Counted from the first letter of the stretch, positions 15,435 to 26,217 are shown. The stretch is DNA of 64,000 bases from Variovorax sp. 679 (GCF_003952185.1 NZ_RXFS01000008.1:124001-188000), one strand, 5' to 3'. Translations and numbers: made by a program. The notes: a model not told the origin generated them from the letters alone.

Positions 15435-16355
15435 TCACTTGTAGCGGATGGTGGGGTTGATGTAGCCGTACAGCACATCCACCACCAGGTTGATCAGAAT
15501 GAATTCGAGCGAGAACAGCAGCACCAGCGTCTGGATGACTGGGTAGTCGCGCATCTGCACGGCGTCGACCAGCAGGCGGCCGAGGCCCGGCCAGTTGAAC
15601 ACCGCTTCCACAAGAATCGAGCCGCCCAGCAGGAAGCCGAACTGCAGGCCCATCATGGTGACCACCGGGATCAGCGCGTTGCGCAGCGTGTGCTTGAACA
15701 CCACGCCGGATTCGCGCACGCCCTTGGCGCGCGCGGTGCGCACGAAGTCTTCCTGGATCACCTCGACGAAAGAGGCCCGCGTGAAGCGCGCCATCACGGC
15801 CGCCACGGCCGCGCCCAGCGTGATCGAGGGCAGGATGTAGTGCTTCCAGCTGCTGGCGCCCACCGTGGGAAGCCATCCGAGCTGGACCGAGAAGATCTGC
15901 ATCAGCAGCATGCCGAGTGCAAATGCGGGGAAAGAGATGCCGGACACCGCGAGCGTCATGCCCAGCCGGTCGGGCCATTTGTTGCGGTACACGGCAGAGA
16001 CGATGCCGATGCCCATGCCGAAGATCACCGCCCACACCATGCTGGTGATGGTCAGCATCACCGTCGGGAAGAAGCGCTCGCCGATCTCGGTCGCCACCGG
16101 CCGCCGCGTGCGGATGGAGGTGCCGAAGTCGCCCTGCAGCATGTGGGTGAAGAAGTTCACGAACTGCTGCGGCAGCGGCTTGTCGAGCCCGAGCTCCGCG
16201 CGGACCATGGCCACGGTCTGCTCGTCGGCATCCTGGCCGGCGGCAAGTCGCGCCGGATCGCCGGGCAGCATGTGGACGAACAGGAACACCAGCACCGCCA
16301 CGATGAGCAGCGTGGGGATCAGGCCCAACAGTCGTTTGAGGAAGTAATTCAGCAT
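15435..16355 (-). CDS. gsiC: Peptide/glutathione ABC transporter permease (GsiC/DppB type)
   Basis: A 306-residue permease starting MLNYFLKRLLGLIPTLL, as in the DppB/GsiC family, with about six transmembrane segments and the EAA loop TARAKGVRESGVVFKHTLRN. It forms the membrane channel with the gsiD product. It follows gsiB after an 80-base gap with a strong hairpin and precedes gsiD by 10 bases. Confidence 0.93.
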   Translation of the reverse strand: MLNYFLKRLLGLIPTLLIVAVLVFLFVHMLPGDPARLAAGQDADEQTVAMVRAELGLDKPLPQQFVNFFTHMLQGDFGTSIRTRRPVATEIGERFFPTVMLTITSMVWAVIFGMGIGIVSAVYRNKWPDRLGMTLAVSGISFPAFALGMLLMQIFSVQLGWLPTVGASSWKHYILPSITLGAAVAAVMARFTRASFVEVIQEDFVRTARAKGVRESGVVFKHTLRNALIPVVTMMGLQFGFLLGGSILVEAVFNWPGLGRLLVDAVQMRDYPVIQTLVLLFSLEFILINLVVDVLYGYINPTIRYK

Positions 16356-16373
16356 GGGGTGCGGTTGCCGCGA

Positions 16374-16402
16374 ACGGGCGATGGCGGCATGCCATCGCCC
16401 GT
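16374..16402 (-). promoter_or_regulatory. Perfect 12-base-pair hairpin between gsiB and gsiC
   Basis: ACGGGCGATGGC (16374-16385) and GCCATCGCCCGT (16391-16402) are exact complements with a 5-base loop. It stands 34 bases after the gsiB stop, has no U-run and is followed by the permease genes on the same strand. Such hairpins after binding-protein genes typically protect the upstream mRNA and lower the share reaching the permeases, raising the binding-protein level. Confidence 0.6.
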
Positions 16403-16435
16403 CGGGCAGTCAGTCAGGAAACGAGAAACCGGGGA

Positions 16436-17989
16436 TCAGTTCGACGTCGAGATGGCGTCGATGTTGATGTTGCCGTCGGGCATCACGAACACGCCCGAGA
16501 GACGCTTGGCGTGCGCCGACAGGTTCTGCTCGGTGATCATCGGCACGCGCGGCAGGTCCTTGCGGATCTCTTCCTGCGCGGTCTTGTAGAGCGCTGCGCG
16601 CTCCTTCTCGTCCGTGGTCACCAGCGCCTTGGCCAGCGAGCTGTCGACCACCTCGCTCTTGTAGAACGACATGTTGTTCAGCTTGGGAGCCCAGGCTTCC
16701 GAGGCGAACAGCGGGCGCAGGCCCCAGTCGGCTTCACCGGTCGACGACGACCAGCCGGTGTAGTACATGCGGACCTTGGCCGTCTTCGGATCGGGCCATG
16801 CATCCACCTGCTCGGTGCGCTGGCCCACTTCGAGCGCCTGCACCTGCAGCTTGATGCCGATCTGCGCGAGCTGCTGCTGCACGAACTGGATCGTCTTCTG
16901 GCTGGTCGTGTTGTTGTAGGCGCTCCACAGCACCGACTCGAAACCGTCGGGGTAGCCGGCTTCCTTCATCAGCTCCTTGGCCTTCTTCAGGTCATAGGGG
17001 ATGGGAGCCATCTTCTCGGCGTACTTCACGCCCTGGGGCAGCACGCCCTGCGCGGGGAAGGCATAGCCGCCGAAGGCGACCTTGGCCAGCGCTTCCTTGT
17101 TGATGGCGTAGCCGATGGCCTCGCGCACCTTCGGGTTGTCGTAGGGCTTCTGCAGCATGTTGAATGCCAGGAAGCGCGTGATGATCGAGGGAGTGGCCAC
17201 CACTTCGAGCTTGTCGCTCTTCTTCAGCAGCTCGGCCTGCTCGTAGGGAATGGGGAACGCGAAGTCGGCTTCGCCGGTCTGCAGCATCGCGGCGCGCGTG
17301 TTGTTCTCGAGCACCGGCTTCCACGACACGGTGTCGACCTTCGGGTAGCCCTTCTTCCAGTAGCCGTCGAACTTCTTGGCCTTGACGGCTTCGGTCTGCT
17401 TCCACTCGACGAATTCGAAGGGGCCCGTGCCCACGGGGTGGAAGGCGATGTCCTTGTTGCCCCACTTCTTCAGCGCGGTGGGCGAGATCATCGCGGCCGA
17501 GGCGTGGGCCAGCGAGTTGATGAAGGGGCCGAAGGGCTCCTTCAGCGTGATGCGCACGGTCGTCGGGTTCACCACGTCGACCTTGCTCACGCGGTTGAAC
17601 TGGTTGTAGCGCAGCAGCTTGTTGTCCTGGTTCAGCACGCGGTCGAGCGTGAACTTCACGGCGTCGGCATTGAAGTCGGTGCCGTCGTGGAACTTCACGC
17701 CGGTGCGCAGCTTGATGGTGTAGACCAGGCCGTCCTTCGACACGTCGAAGCTCTCGGCGAGCACGTTCTGCACCTTCAGGTCCTTGTCGAACTGGAAGAG
17801 GCCTTCATAGAAGGTCTTCGTCACCGCGGTGGTGATGGTGGTGTTGGTGTTGTACGGGTCCAGCGTTTCCGGCTGGTAGCCGATCGACAGCACCACGTCT
17901 TTCGCGGCCAGTGCCGTGCCCGAAGCGGCCAGCGCGGCCAGGCCCAGCAGCGCGGATGCCCAGCGCAGGGAGGAAGAAGATTGCTTCAT
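16436..17989 (-). CDS. gsiB: Peptide/glutathione ABC transporter substrate-binding protein (GsiB-like)
   Basis: A 517-residue periplasmic cluster C binding protein (SBP_bac_5) with a Sec signal peptide ending near ASGTALAAKD (about residue 29). Family features: LSIGYQPETLDPYN at the mature N-terminus and the RTGVKFHDG segment. Length matches GsiB/DppA-type proteins (about 510). It lies between the ATPase and the permeases in the operon; start ATG 17989 has GGAG 7 bases upstream. Ligand is peptides or glutathione by analogy with the E. coli iaaA-gsiABCD locus. Confidence 0.93.
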   Translation of the reverse strand: MKQSSSSLRWASALLGLAALAASGTALAAKDVVLSIGYQPETLDPYNTNTTITTAVTKTFYEGLFQFDKDLKVQNVLAESFDVSKDGLVYTIKLRTGVKFHDGTDFNADAVKFTLDRVLNQDNKLLRYNQFNRVSKVDVVNPTTVRITLKEPFGPFINSLAHASAAMISPTALKKWGNKDIAFHPVGTGPFEFVEWKQTEAVKAKKFDGYWKKGYPKVDTVSWKPVLENNTRAAMLQTGEADFAFPIPYEQAELLKKSDKLEVVATPSIITRFLAFNMLQKPYDNPKVREAIGYAINKEALAKVAFGGYAFPAQGVLPQGVKYAEKMAPIPYDLKKAKELMKEAGYPDGFESVLWSAYNNTTSQKTIQFVQQQLAQIGIKLQVQALEVGQRTEQVDAWPDPKTAKVRMYYTGWSSSTGEADWGLRPLFASEAWAPKLNNMSFYKSEVVDSSLAKALVTTDEKERAALYKTAQEEIRKDLPRVPMITEQNLSAHAKRLSGVFVMPDGNINIDAISTSN

Positions 17990-18059
17990 GGAAGAACTCC
18001 AGTCGGTTCGAGGAAAAAGCAGGAGGGCCTGCGGGTTGAGAAAAATGAGTTGAAGAGAG

Positions 18060-19937
<1,878 letters not shown>

Positions 19938-19968
19938 GGGAGTGCGAGAAAAAGGAGTGCGTGCGGTC

Positions 19969-20934
19969 TCAGGCGAAGATGGCCGTGATGGGCGCGTCGT
20001 TGCCGCGTGCGTGGCCGCGATACATGCCTTCGGAGTTGAAGGCCAGGCTCAGGTTGCCGTGGCGGTCGACGGCGATCAGCCCGCCGGAGCCGCCGATGGC
20101 CGGCAGCGACTTCTGCACCACGGCATGCGTGGCGGCTTCGAGCGTCGCGCCGCCATAGGCCATGCGCGCGCACACGTCGTAGGCTGCGGCGACGCGGATG
20201 AACATCTCGCCGCTGCCGGTGCACGACACGGCGGCCGTGCGGTCGTCGGCGTAGGTGCCGGCGCCGATGAGCGGCGAATCGCCGATGCGGCCGACACGCT
20301 TGTTGGTCATGCCACCGGTGGAGGTGGCTGCGGCCAGGTGGCCGTGCATGTCGAACGCGACCGCGCCGACGGTGCCGAACTTCTTGTCCTCGTCGAGCGG
20401 GGAGGCAGCGGCCATCGAGGCGCCTTCATGATCGACCACCACGCGGCCGGTGTCGCGCACGCGGTAGAGCTGCTGGCGCCGCGCTTCGGTGGAGAAGAAC
20501 GAAGGCTCGACCATCTCCAGCCCGCGTTCGCGCGCGAACACCTCGGCGCCGGCACCGGCCAGCAGCACATGCGCGCCGTCTTCCAGCACGGCGCGCGCGG
20601 CGCGCACCGGGCGGCGTATGTGGCACACGCCGGCAACCGCGCCGGCGGCGAGCGTGGTGCCGTCCATCACGGCGGCATCGAGCTCATGGGTTTCGTCGTG
20701 CGTGAACACCGCGCCGTGGCCTGCGTTGAAGAGCGGGCAGTCTTCGAGCATCTCGACCGCGAGGCAAGCGGCGTCGAGCGCGGATGCGCCCTTGAGCAGC
20801 ATCGCCTGCGCGGCGGCCACGATGGCTTTCAGCGCGTCGTGATAGGCCTGTGCCTGCTCGGCGCTGGTCGTGGCGGCGCTGATGGTGCCGGCGCCGCCGT
20901 GGATGGCGATCACGGGCACATGGGTCTGGGTCAT
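19969..20934 (-). CDS. iaaA: Isoaspartyl peptidase/L-asparaginase (IaaA, plant type)
   Basis: A 321-residue N-terminal-nucleophile hydrolase of the plant-type asparaginase family. The self-processing site is G187-T188 in KFGTVGAVAFD; Thr188 would head the beta subunit. IHGGAGT at 11-17, the NAGHGAVF stretch at 70-77 and GRIGDSPLIGAGTYAD are conserved. It removes isoaspartyl residues from dipeptides and hydrolyses asparagine. Its ATG overlaps the rpiR stop (ATGA), so it is translationally coupled. In E. coli the same gene heads the gsiABCD operon. Confidence 0.94.
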   Translation of the reverse strand: MTQTHVPVIAIHGGAGTISAATTSAEQAQAYHDALKAIVAAAQAMLLKGASALDAACLAVEMLEDCPLFNAGHGAVFTHDETHELDAAVMDGTTLAAGAVAGVCHIRRPVRAARAVLEDGAHVLLAGAGAEVFARERGLEMVEPSFFSTEARRQQLYRVRDTGRVVVDHEGASMAAASPLDEDKKFGTVGAVAFDMHGHLAAATSTGGMTNKRVGRIGDSPLIGAGTYADDRTAAVSCTGSGEMFIRVAAAYDVCARMAYGGATLEAATHAVVQKSLPAIGGSGGLIAVDRHGNLSLAFNSEGMYRGHARGNDAPITAIFA

Positions 20935-21917
20935 CGGGAAGCTTTCTTCTTTCTCTTGCCGGCGCCGTTCAGGGCGGAGGCATCTGTAGTCGTGTCTTGC
21001 TGACGGGCGCTGGTGTCGAGCCCGTTGATGCGCGGCAGTCCGTTGGCACCGTGCAGCCACGGCCGCACCGCCTGCAGGATGCGGCCAGCGGAATGCACCG
21101 GGTCGGGCGCGCGCAGCGCCACCGCGCTGGTCAGCGCCTCGATCAGTGCGAGCACGCTGGTCTCGCAGTTGGGTCGGTAGCTGGTTTCGGTCTGGCAGAA
21201 GAGCGCCACGTCGGCCAGCGGCGCCAGCGGCGAGCTGGGGCGGTCGGTGAGTGCGATCACCGCGCAACCCTGGCTGCGCGCGATCTGCGCGAGCGCGATG
21301 GTGTCCGTCAGGTAGCGCGGAAAGGTCAGGCCGATGAAGACGTCCTGAGGGCCCGCGTGCATCAGCGTGCGTGCGGCATGCGTGACGCCGCTGACGCCCG
21401 CGAGCAGCCGCACGTCGTTGCAGCTGCCGTCCAGCCCGTGCTGCAGCAGGCCCGCGAGCCACGCACTTGCGCCGAAGCCGCCGATGTAGACCGAGCGCGC
21501 CTTGCCGATGCGCTCCACCGCGGCTTCGCAGGCGGCGTAGTCCAGCGTCTGGCGCGTGGCGTCGATGTTGCGGCGGCTCTCGTCGAGCGCGGTGGCGAAC
21601 ACCTCGGCCACCGTGGTCGGACGCTCCAGGTTGCCGCGCAGCCGCTCCACCGGCGCCACCAGCGGCTCGAAGCCGCGCACGAGCTCGGCGCGGAATGTGG
21701 CGTAGCCATCGAAATCCAGCGCCCGCGCGAAGCGATTGGCCGTGGCGACCGACACGCCCACCACCGCAGCCAGCTCGTCGATCGGCAGCGTGGCGACCTG
21801 CAGTGGGTGCTCCAGCACGTAATCGGCCACCTGCCGATGCGATCGCGACAGCCGTGGCAATGCCTGCGCGATGCGCTGGGCCACGGTGGTGCCTGGGGTG
21901 TCGAGAGTGGTGCTCAT
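20931..21917 (-). CDS. MurR/RpiR family transcriptional regulator
   Basis: A 328-residue regulator with an N-terminal RpiR helix-turn-helix (LPIDELAAVVGVSVATANRFARALDFDG, about 40-70) and a C-terminal SIS sugar-phosphate-binding domain (GFGASAWLAGLLQHGL; DVFIGLTFPRYLTDT). It is the first gene of the peptide operon and overlaps iaaA by 4 bases, so it controls its own operon. Because SIS domains sense sugar phosphates or amino-sugar compounds, a peptidoglycan-derived signal is plausible but unproven. The Lys/Arg-rich tail (GAGKRKKKASR) is notable. Confidence 0.92.
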   Translation of the reverse strand: MSTTLDTPGTTVAQRIAQALPRLSRSHRQVADYVLEHPLQVATLPIDELAAVVGVSVATANRFARALDFDGYATFRAELVRGFEPLVAPVERLRGNLERPTTVAEVFATALDESRRNIDATRQTLDYAACEAAVERIGKARSVYIGGFGASAWLAGLLQHGLDGSCNDVRLLAGVSGVTHAARTLMHAGPQDVFIGLTFPRYLTDTIALAQIARSQGCAVIALTDRPSSPLAPLADVALFCQTETSYRPNCETSVLALIEALTSAVALRAPDPVHSAGRILQAVRPWLHGANGLPRINGLDTSARQQDTTTDASALNGAGKRKKKASR

Positions 21918-21983
21918 GGAGGGTGCGATGCGCCCGAAAGTGTGCGTTTTTTGAAAACCAGTTTACAAATATAAGTCAGATAA

Positions 21984-22013
21984 GAAAATTTTCTGTCATT
22001 TTTGATCATGATC
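21984..22013. promoter_or_regulatory. Two palindromes upstream of the rpiR-iaaA-gsi operon
   Basis: GAAAATTTTC (21984-21993) and GATCATGATC (22004-22013) are perfect 10-base palindromes in an AT-rich patch 67-96 bases before the rpiR start. The first resembles operators used by RpiR-family proteins. They are the best candidate sites for autoregulation of the peptide operon. Confidence 0.5.
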
Positions 22014-22197
22014 GCAAGTAGCGGGCCAGGGGTGAAGGGGCATTGATGGGGCGAGGGAAGTACCTGTTTCCCTCGTGGAGGGGACGCCCGAGCTCGCTTC
22101 GAAGCGGGCGTCTAGGGATTTCCCCTGATGTCGTTGATTTGCGCCTGCCGGACGGCCGGGTCGGCAAAATCTCCGGCACATGAGGGAGCCACGATGA

Positions 22198-22515
22198 ACG
22201 AGGGGAAGCAACCGGATCGAGGTTCGGCACTGGGCGGACGAGTTGTTCGTCTCGACGCGCGACAGCGAGGAAGTGCAGGGCGAACTGACCGGACGCCATC
22301 ACCTTGCATTTCAGGCGAAGGACCGGACGATGGTGGATGCGTTCCACAAGGCCGCGCTGGCGCATGGCGGGCGGGACAACGGCGCTCCGGGCGAGCGCTC
22401 GTACCACCCTGGCTACTACGCGGCGTTTGTGCTGGACCCCGATGGCAACAACATCGAAGCCGTGTTCCACGGCGAGGCCGAACGCAGCGCGGATTCGGTA
22501 CCTATCAGGCGTTGA
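22198..22515 (+). pseudogene. N-terminally truncated VOC/glyoxalase-family remnant
   Basis: About 105 residues of open frame match the C-terminal part of a vicinal-oxygen-chelate protein: HHLAFQAKDRTMVDAFHKAAL, then GGRDNGAPGERSYHPGYYAAFVLDPDGNNIEAV. The first roughly 45 residues of the domain, including its first metal ligand, are missing: an in-frame TGA stands at 22195-22197 and no frame upstream restores them. The only start codon is a TTG at 22243, inside the domain. It is best read as a decayed gene. The 180 bases before it hold no recognisable gene. Confidence 0.7.
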
Positions 22516-22551
22516 CCGGGCTTGTTGCGCACCCCGCCCGTGCGACGCCGG

Positions 22552-23931
22552 TCAGTGCCTGGCGGGCGACAACTGCGCCAGAACCTGCTCGACGCTCGAC
22601 ACCGCCGGAGCGAGAGGCCCCCAGAGCGCCCGCCCTACGGTGATGAAATGGCCGAGCATTCGTTCGGATTGCGAGAACAACTCGCGCGCCGGGGCCGTTT
22701 CCAATATGTCGAGCACCCGCCGCTGAATGGCGGCCTCGTTGATGCTCTGGACAGCCAGCCGCACTCGCGTCTGGCCGGGTAGGAGCGCGACATGCGCGTT
22801 GCCTTGGAAAGCCTGGCCCACCGCCGCCGCACGTGCGCCAATGGCCGTGCGCTGGCGGATGAATTCAAGATGGTCGCCCGCAATGACCGCCGGCGCGCGC
22901 CCCTGGGCGAAATAGGTCGCCTGGTTGAAACGCTGGCTGAGTCCCAGCGGATTCATCGCGTTCGCCGCGAGGGCGGTGTTGCCGGTCATGTTGGGGTCGA
23001 ACTGTCCGAAGACGCAGCGTTGTCCTCCTGCATGGACGAAGATGCCGGCGCACTGATGGCAGGGTTCCAGCGTCGAGTACAGCGTGGCTCCCGCGGGCAC
23101 CGCACGGCGCAGGCCCTGCACCAGGTTGGTTTCGGCGTGATAGGTCGTGTTGTAGGCCCGCGCATTGACCTGCCAGCCCCAGATGCGGCCGTTGGGCTCG
23201 GCCAGCAGCCCGACGATGCGCGCGCTGGGACGGATGCCGCCCCAGTTGATTCGCCCGGCAATGGCATAGACCAACAGCATGTAGAGGATGTCGGCGTAGG
23301 CCTGCGTGGCGTTCGCTCCTGCGCCGGGGAACTGCTGCAGGGGCGCCATGTGGCGCCGGCCCGCCGCGACCGGCAGTGCATTCCAGTTGGCGCGCCATGC
23401 ATGCGCATGGGCCGGGAGGTTGCCCGCCTGCGACAGGTTGGTCAGATAGGCCTGCGCACTGTTCGGGAGATTGGCCCAGTCGCCTGCGACAGGTTCCAGG
23501 CCGTTCGGCACGTAGAAGCGATCGTTGTTCGTGGCTGGTGCTGCGGCTGCCGCCGCCAGCATGTTGTTGACGTTCGGGGTCGCTCCAATGGCGATGTAGC
23601 GCAGTTGGTGCCCATTCCAGTAGGTCACCGAATGAATGCCGTGGGTCTTCATGATGCCCAGGCACGCGACTGTCGGAATGTAGGTGGTGAAGACGACGAG
23701 ATTGCCGAGATTGCCGCCACCCCTTGCGCGGTCCTGGATCGCATTGACCACGGCCGTGTGCGAGTCTTGCGGGGGCATGACGGCCGGCTGGCGCCCGAGG
23801 CCGACGATCGTCGGCGCAGTGTTCTGCTGGGCTCCCCGAAGCATCAGCAGGGCGTAGTCGAACCCTGGCTGTGCCGCCTGGATCGCGAACACGTTGAGCA
23901 GACCAAACTGGAACTTGTTGATGTAGGCCAC
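22552..23931 (-). CDS. Protein with a deaminase domain and a second, degenerate deaminase-like module
   Basis: A 459-residue protein with no signal peptide. Residues 235-320 form a cytidine-deaminase-fold zinc domain: HAE at 265-267 and PCHQC at 290-294, preceded by YNTTY and followed by a CVFGQFD strand. An N-terminal module (about 40-115) echoes it: SHTAVVNAI (57-65) where HAE should be, then TTYIPTVACLGIMKTHGIHSV, with PTVAC (86-90) replacing PCxxC. It looks like a catalytically dead copy. The active half resembles the Bd3614-like/toxin-type deaminases rather than CDD or TadA. Start is GTG with AAGGGAG 7 bases upstream. Substrate (nucleotide, RNA or DNA base) unknown. It is monocistronic and faces away from the unknown 498-residue gene. 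Confidence 0.7.
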   Translation of the reverse strand: MAYINKFQFGLLNVFAIQAAQPGFDYALLMLRGAQQNTAPTIVGLGRQPAVMPPQDSHTAVVNAIQDRARGGGNLGNLVVFTTYIPTVACLGIMKTHGIHSVTYWNGHQLRYIAIGATPNVNNMLAAAAAAPATNNDRFYVPNGLEPVAGDWANLPNSAQAYLTNLSQAGNLPAHAHAWRANWNALPVAAGRRHMAPLQQFPGAGANATQAYADILYMLLVYAIAGRINWGGIRPSARIVGLLAEPNGRIWGWQVNARAYNTTYHAETNLVQGLRRAVPAGATLYSTLEPCHQCAGIFVHAGGQRCVFGQFDPNMTGNTALAANAMNPLGLSQRFNQATYFAQGRAPAVIAGDHLEFIRQRTAIGARAAAVGQAFQGNAHVALLPGQTRVRLAVQSINEAAIQRRVLDILETAPARELFSQSERMLGHFITVGRALWGPLAPAVSSVEQVLAQLSPARH

Positions 23932-24092
23932 GCGATTGCTCCCTTCGGCATCGAGTCTGCGCAGCCTGGAGTCGATCGAAGGCTTGCAGAGAATCGGACC
24001 TCGGGGATGCTATCTCGCACATTCCTTGCGCGACTCCCCTGTTCGGGTGAGTGGGCGGCCTGAACGAAGGTGATTTACCGGGCCCTGCGAGC

Positions 24093-24554
24093 CTATAAAG
24101 CCTGATCTGAATGCTTTTGCATGAACACGCTCAGCGGATCGTCCGGATACTTCCCGAACGGACCACGCCGCGCGTAGCCTGAGCGCGTGTAGAACGACAG
24201 CGCCTCGAGCTGGCTCACGCCGGTCTCCAGCCTGAACATCGCACAACCGCGCCCCATCGCTTCGTTCTCGAGGAAACCCAGCACTTTCGCCGCGACGCCT
24301 TGTCCCCGGTTCTCGGGCCGCACATACATGCGCTTCAGTTCGCCGAATTCCGGTTCCATCACGATGGCTCCGCAGCCGATCGCCGTGCCTTCGTTGTCGC
24401 GAGCAACCGCGAACAGCACGTTTGCGGCGGAGAGCGCCGCGATGTCGATGCCGTAGTGGCACTCGGGCGGATACAGCGGCTTCTGGTAGGCGTCGAGGTC
24501 GTCGATGAGCCGGGTGACGTCGGGCTGGGCGGGGCTTTCGAGGGAGATCTGCAT
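24093..24554 (-). CDS. GNAT family N-acetyltransferase
   Basis: A 153-residue single-domain GNAT enzyme. The acetyl-CoA-binding motif A is RPENRGQGVAAKVLGFL (about 79-95), preceded by the strand ELKRMYV; the C-terminal FYTRSGYARRGPFGKYPDDP matches a subgroup annotated as general N-acetyltransferases. It transfers acetyl from acetyl-CoA to an amine; acceptor unknown. It lies alone between the deaminase-like gene and the unknown plus-strand gene, 161 bases after the former's start. No clear ribosome-binding site. Confidence 0.88.
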   Translation of the reverse strand: MQISLESPAQPDVTRLIDDLDAYQKPLYPPECHYGIDIAALSAANVLFAVARDNEGTAIGCGAIVMEPEFGELKRMYVRPENRGQGVAAKVLGFLENEAMGRGCAMFRLETGVSQLEALSFYTRSGYARRGPFGKYPDDPLSVFMQKHSDQAL

Positions 24555-24720
24555 GGCGCGATATTACTGACGGAGCCTCGTTGCCAAGCCGCGGCAAACC
24601 GTCCCGAGTCGTTGCGATGGATCCTTGTCTCGAAGATGTTGTCTGTATCAGAATGTTGTTGCATCTCTCGACGCAGCAACGCGTGTCGCACTAAGGCGGC
24701 ACACCAACCAGGACTCATGC

Positions 24721-26217
24721 ATGGCGCTGATCAACTGTTATCGCTACAGGGAAGCCACGGACACGCCCAACGCCTGGACTCGCTCGGGCGACGGCATCTA
24801 CAAGATCCGCCCCGGCGGTGTTCTGGCGAAACAGATGCTTTCGTTCTCCAGTTTCCGACTCCAGCGTTTGCTGTTGGCGATGGCCACCGAGTTCGCCAAG
24901 CTCATGGCTCAGTTCAGGGGCCACGCGGACAGGGGCATCCTGGAGGAGTCGATGCGAAAGCTCATTACAGCAGCAGACCTCGTGCCGAAGAACGCGCCCG
25001 GTGGGATCGTTCTACCGACCGACGACGTCGTTGGCAGCTATGCAATCAAGCTGCTGATCGTCGACCCCAAGGGAGATTCGCGCGAGGCGCTCGTGGTGGG
25101 CATCTCCGCGGATTCGGTGAAGAACGCTGTCTGCATCAACTGCGGACAACCCAAGAAGCGTTTGAAGATGGACGAGAACGTGAAGTCCCACAGCGTGATT
25201 CCCGCTTCGTTCTGGATCGCGATCGTGCCTTCGGCGCTCGCTGCCGTGGGAGTCAAGACGAGCGCTCTCTCCGGCGACAACGATGTGCTGGTGAAGTCCA
25301 TGGTCAACGCAGGCAACGAGGCAACCGGCACGTATCAAAAGCCGGGCGCGGATGCGCAGGCGATCAGCATGTGCAGCGATTGCGAAAGCCGCCAGGCCGA
25401 TTTCAGCCTGCTGCAGCGTCATGAGCGGGCAAGGCGCTGGCTGATCTGGTCAGCGAACAAGCCGCTCGAGCCCGCGATTCGCACATTCGTCGGCGAGCAG
25501 TTCATCGCCGAACCTTCAGGCGTCGGCGAGCGCGATGAAATGATTCGTGTCACCTACAACGTCGCCAGGCGCGTGGCGGGCGCGATGGAGCGGCAGATCA
25601 TCGCGAGCCTTCAGTTGTGGTTGAACAAACAACCCAAGGAGACGCCTATCGTCGGCGCCGCGGCCAAGCCGTCGAAGTGGAGCGAAAGGCAGAAGGCACT
25701 AGGCGCGGCATTGCGTCCGGTCAATGCAGGCGATGCGCTTCTCGAGCGGGAGCGTATTACCAACGCGCGCCTTGCGGTGCAGGGGGTCTTCAGGAACCAG
25801 GTGCTTCCTCAGATGCTTCAACAGGTTCAGGCCCGCTCGACCTCGACCTGGGTCGGCATCACTTCGCTCGAGGCCCACAAATGGGTCGAACGCGTGTCCA
25901 GGCAATCCAGGCAATGGGTCGAGCACCACTCGCTCAAGGCAAGCCTCGAAGTGCGCTGGTCGGGTCATGCGATTTCCGACGGCCCTACGATCAAGGGCGA
26001 ACTGGAGGCCATCGGCGTCCTTGCCGGGACTCGTCGTGCGCAAGGGAGTTGGGAGGGGCGTCCTGGCGAGCCGCCACTGGTGGTCTATCTTGCCCAGAAC
26101 ATCGATGCCTTCCTCCAAGCCATCGTGGAGTTCGCCGTGCTGTTTTCCGGGCTGACCCGCCGCGACGCGACAAAGGACGAGAAGAACAAGACCCTGCCCG
26201 TGAGCGCCGTCAGATAA
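24721..26217 (+). CDS. Unknown protein with a CxxC/H/CxxC zinc-binding region
   Basis: A 498-residue protein I do not recognise. Residues 135-222 contain CINC (138-141), KSHSVIP with H157 and CSDC (218-221), the spacing of a zinc-binding treble-clef; C..C then H..P then C..C recalls some HNH nuclease folds, but the catalytic residues are not certain. The rest is mostly helical, with basic, Trp-containing segments near 330-430. No signal peptide or membrane segment. ATG 24721 has AGGA 7 bases upstream; an upstream extension of the frame is Cys/Arg-rich and looks non-coding. A good terminator follows at once, so it is a one-gene unit. Confidence 0.75.
   Translation: MALINCYRYREATDTPNAWTRSGDGIYKIRPGGVLAKQMLSFSSFRLQRLLLAMATEFAKLMAQFRGHADRGILEESMRKLITAADLVPKNAPGGIVLPTDDVVGSYAIKLLIVDPKGDSREALVVGISADSVKNAVCINCGQPKKRLKMDENVKSHSVIPASFWIAIVPSALAAVGVKTSALSGDNDVLVKSMVNAGNEATGTYQKPGADAQAISMCSDCESRQADFSLLQRHERARRWLIWSANKPLEPAIRTFVGEQFIAEPSGVGERDEMIRVTYNVARRVAGAMERQIIASLQLWLNKQPKETPIVGAAAKPSKWSERQKALGAALRPVNAGDALLERERITNARLAVQGVFRNQVLPQMLQQVQARSTSTWVGITSLEAHKWVERVSRQSRQWVEHHSLKASLEVRWSGHAISDGPTIKGELEAIGVLAGTRRAQGSWEGRPGEPPLVVYLAQNIDAFLQAIVEFAVLFSGLTRRDATKDEKNKTLPVSAVR

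Noticed and set aside
22128..22643. A 171-codon plus-strand frame overlapping the VOC remnant
   Set aside because: Composition is Arg/Gly/Ala-rich with no homology, and the VOC similarity is in another frame.
24625..24720. Upstream extension of the 498-residue protein by 32 residues
   Set aside because: The extension is Cys- and Arg-rich, whereas AGGA sits 7 bases before the ATG at 24721.
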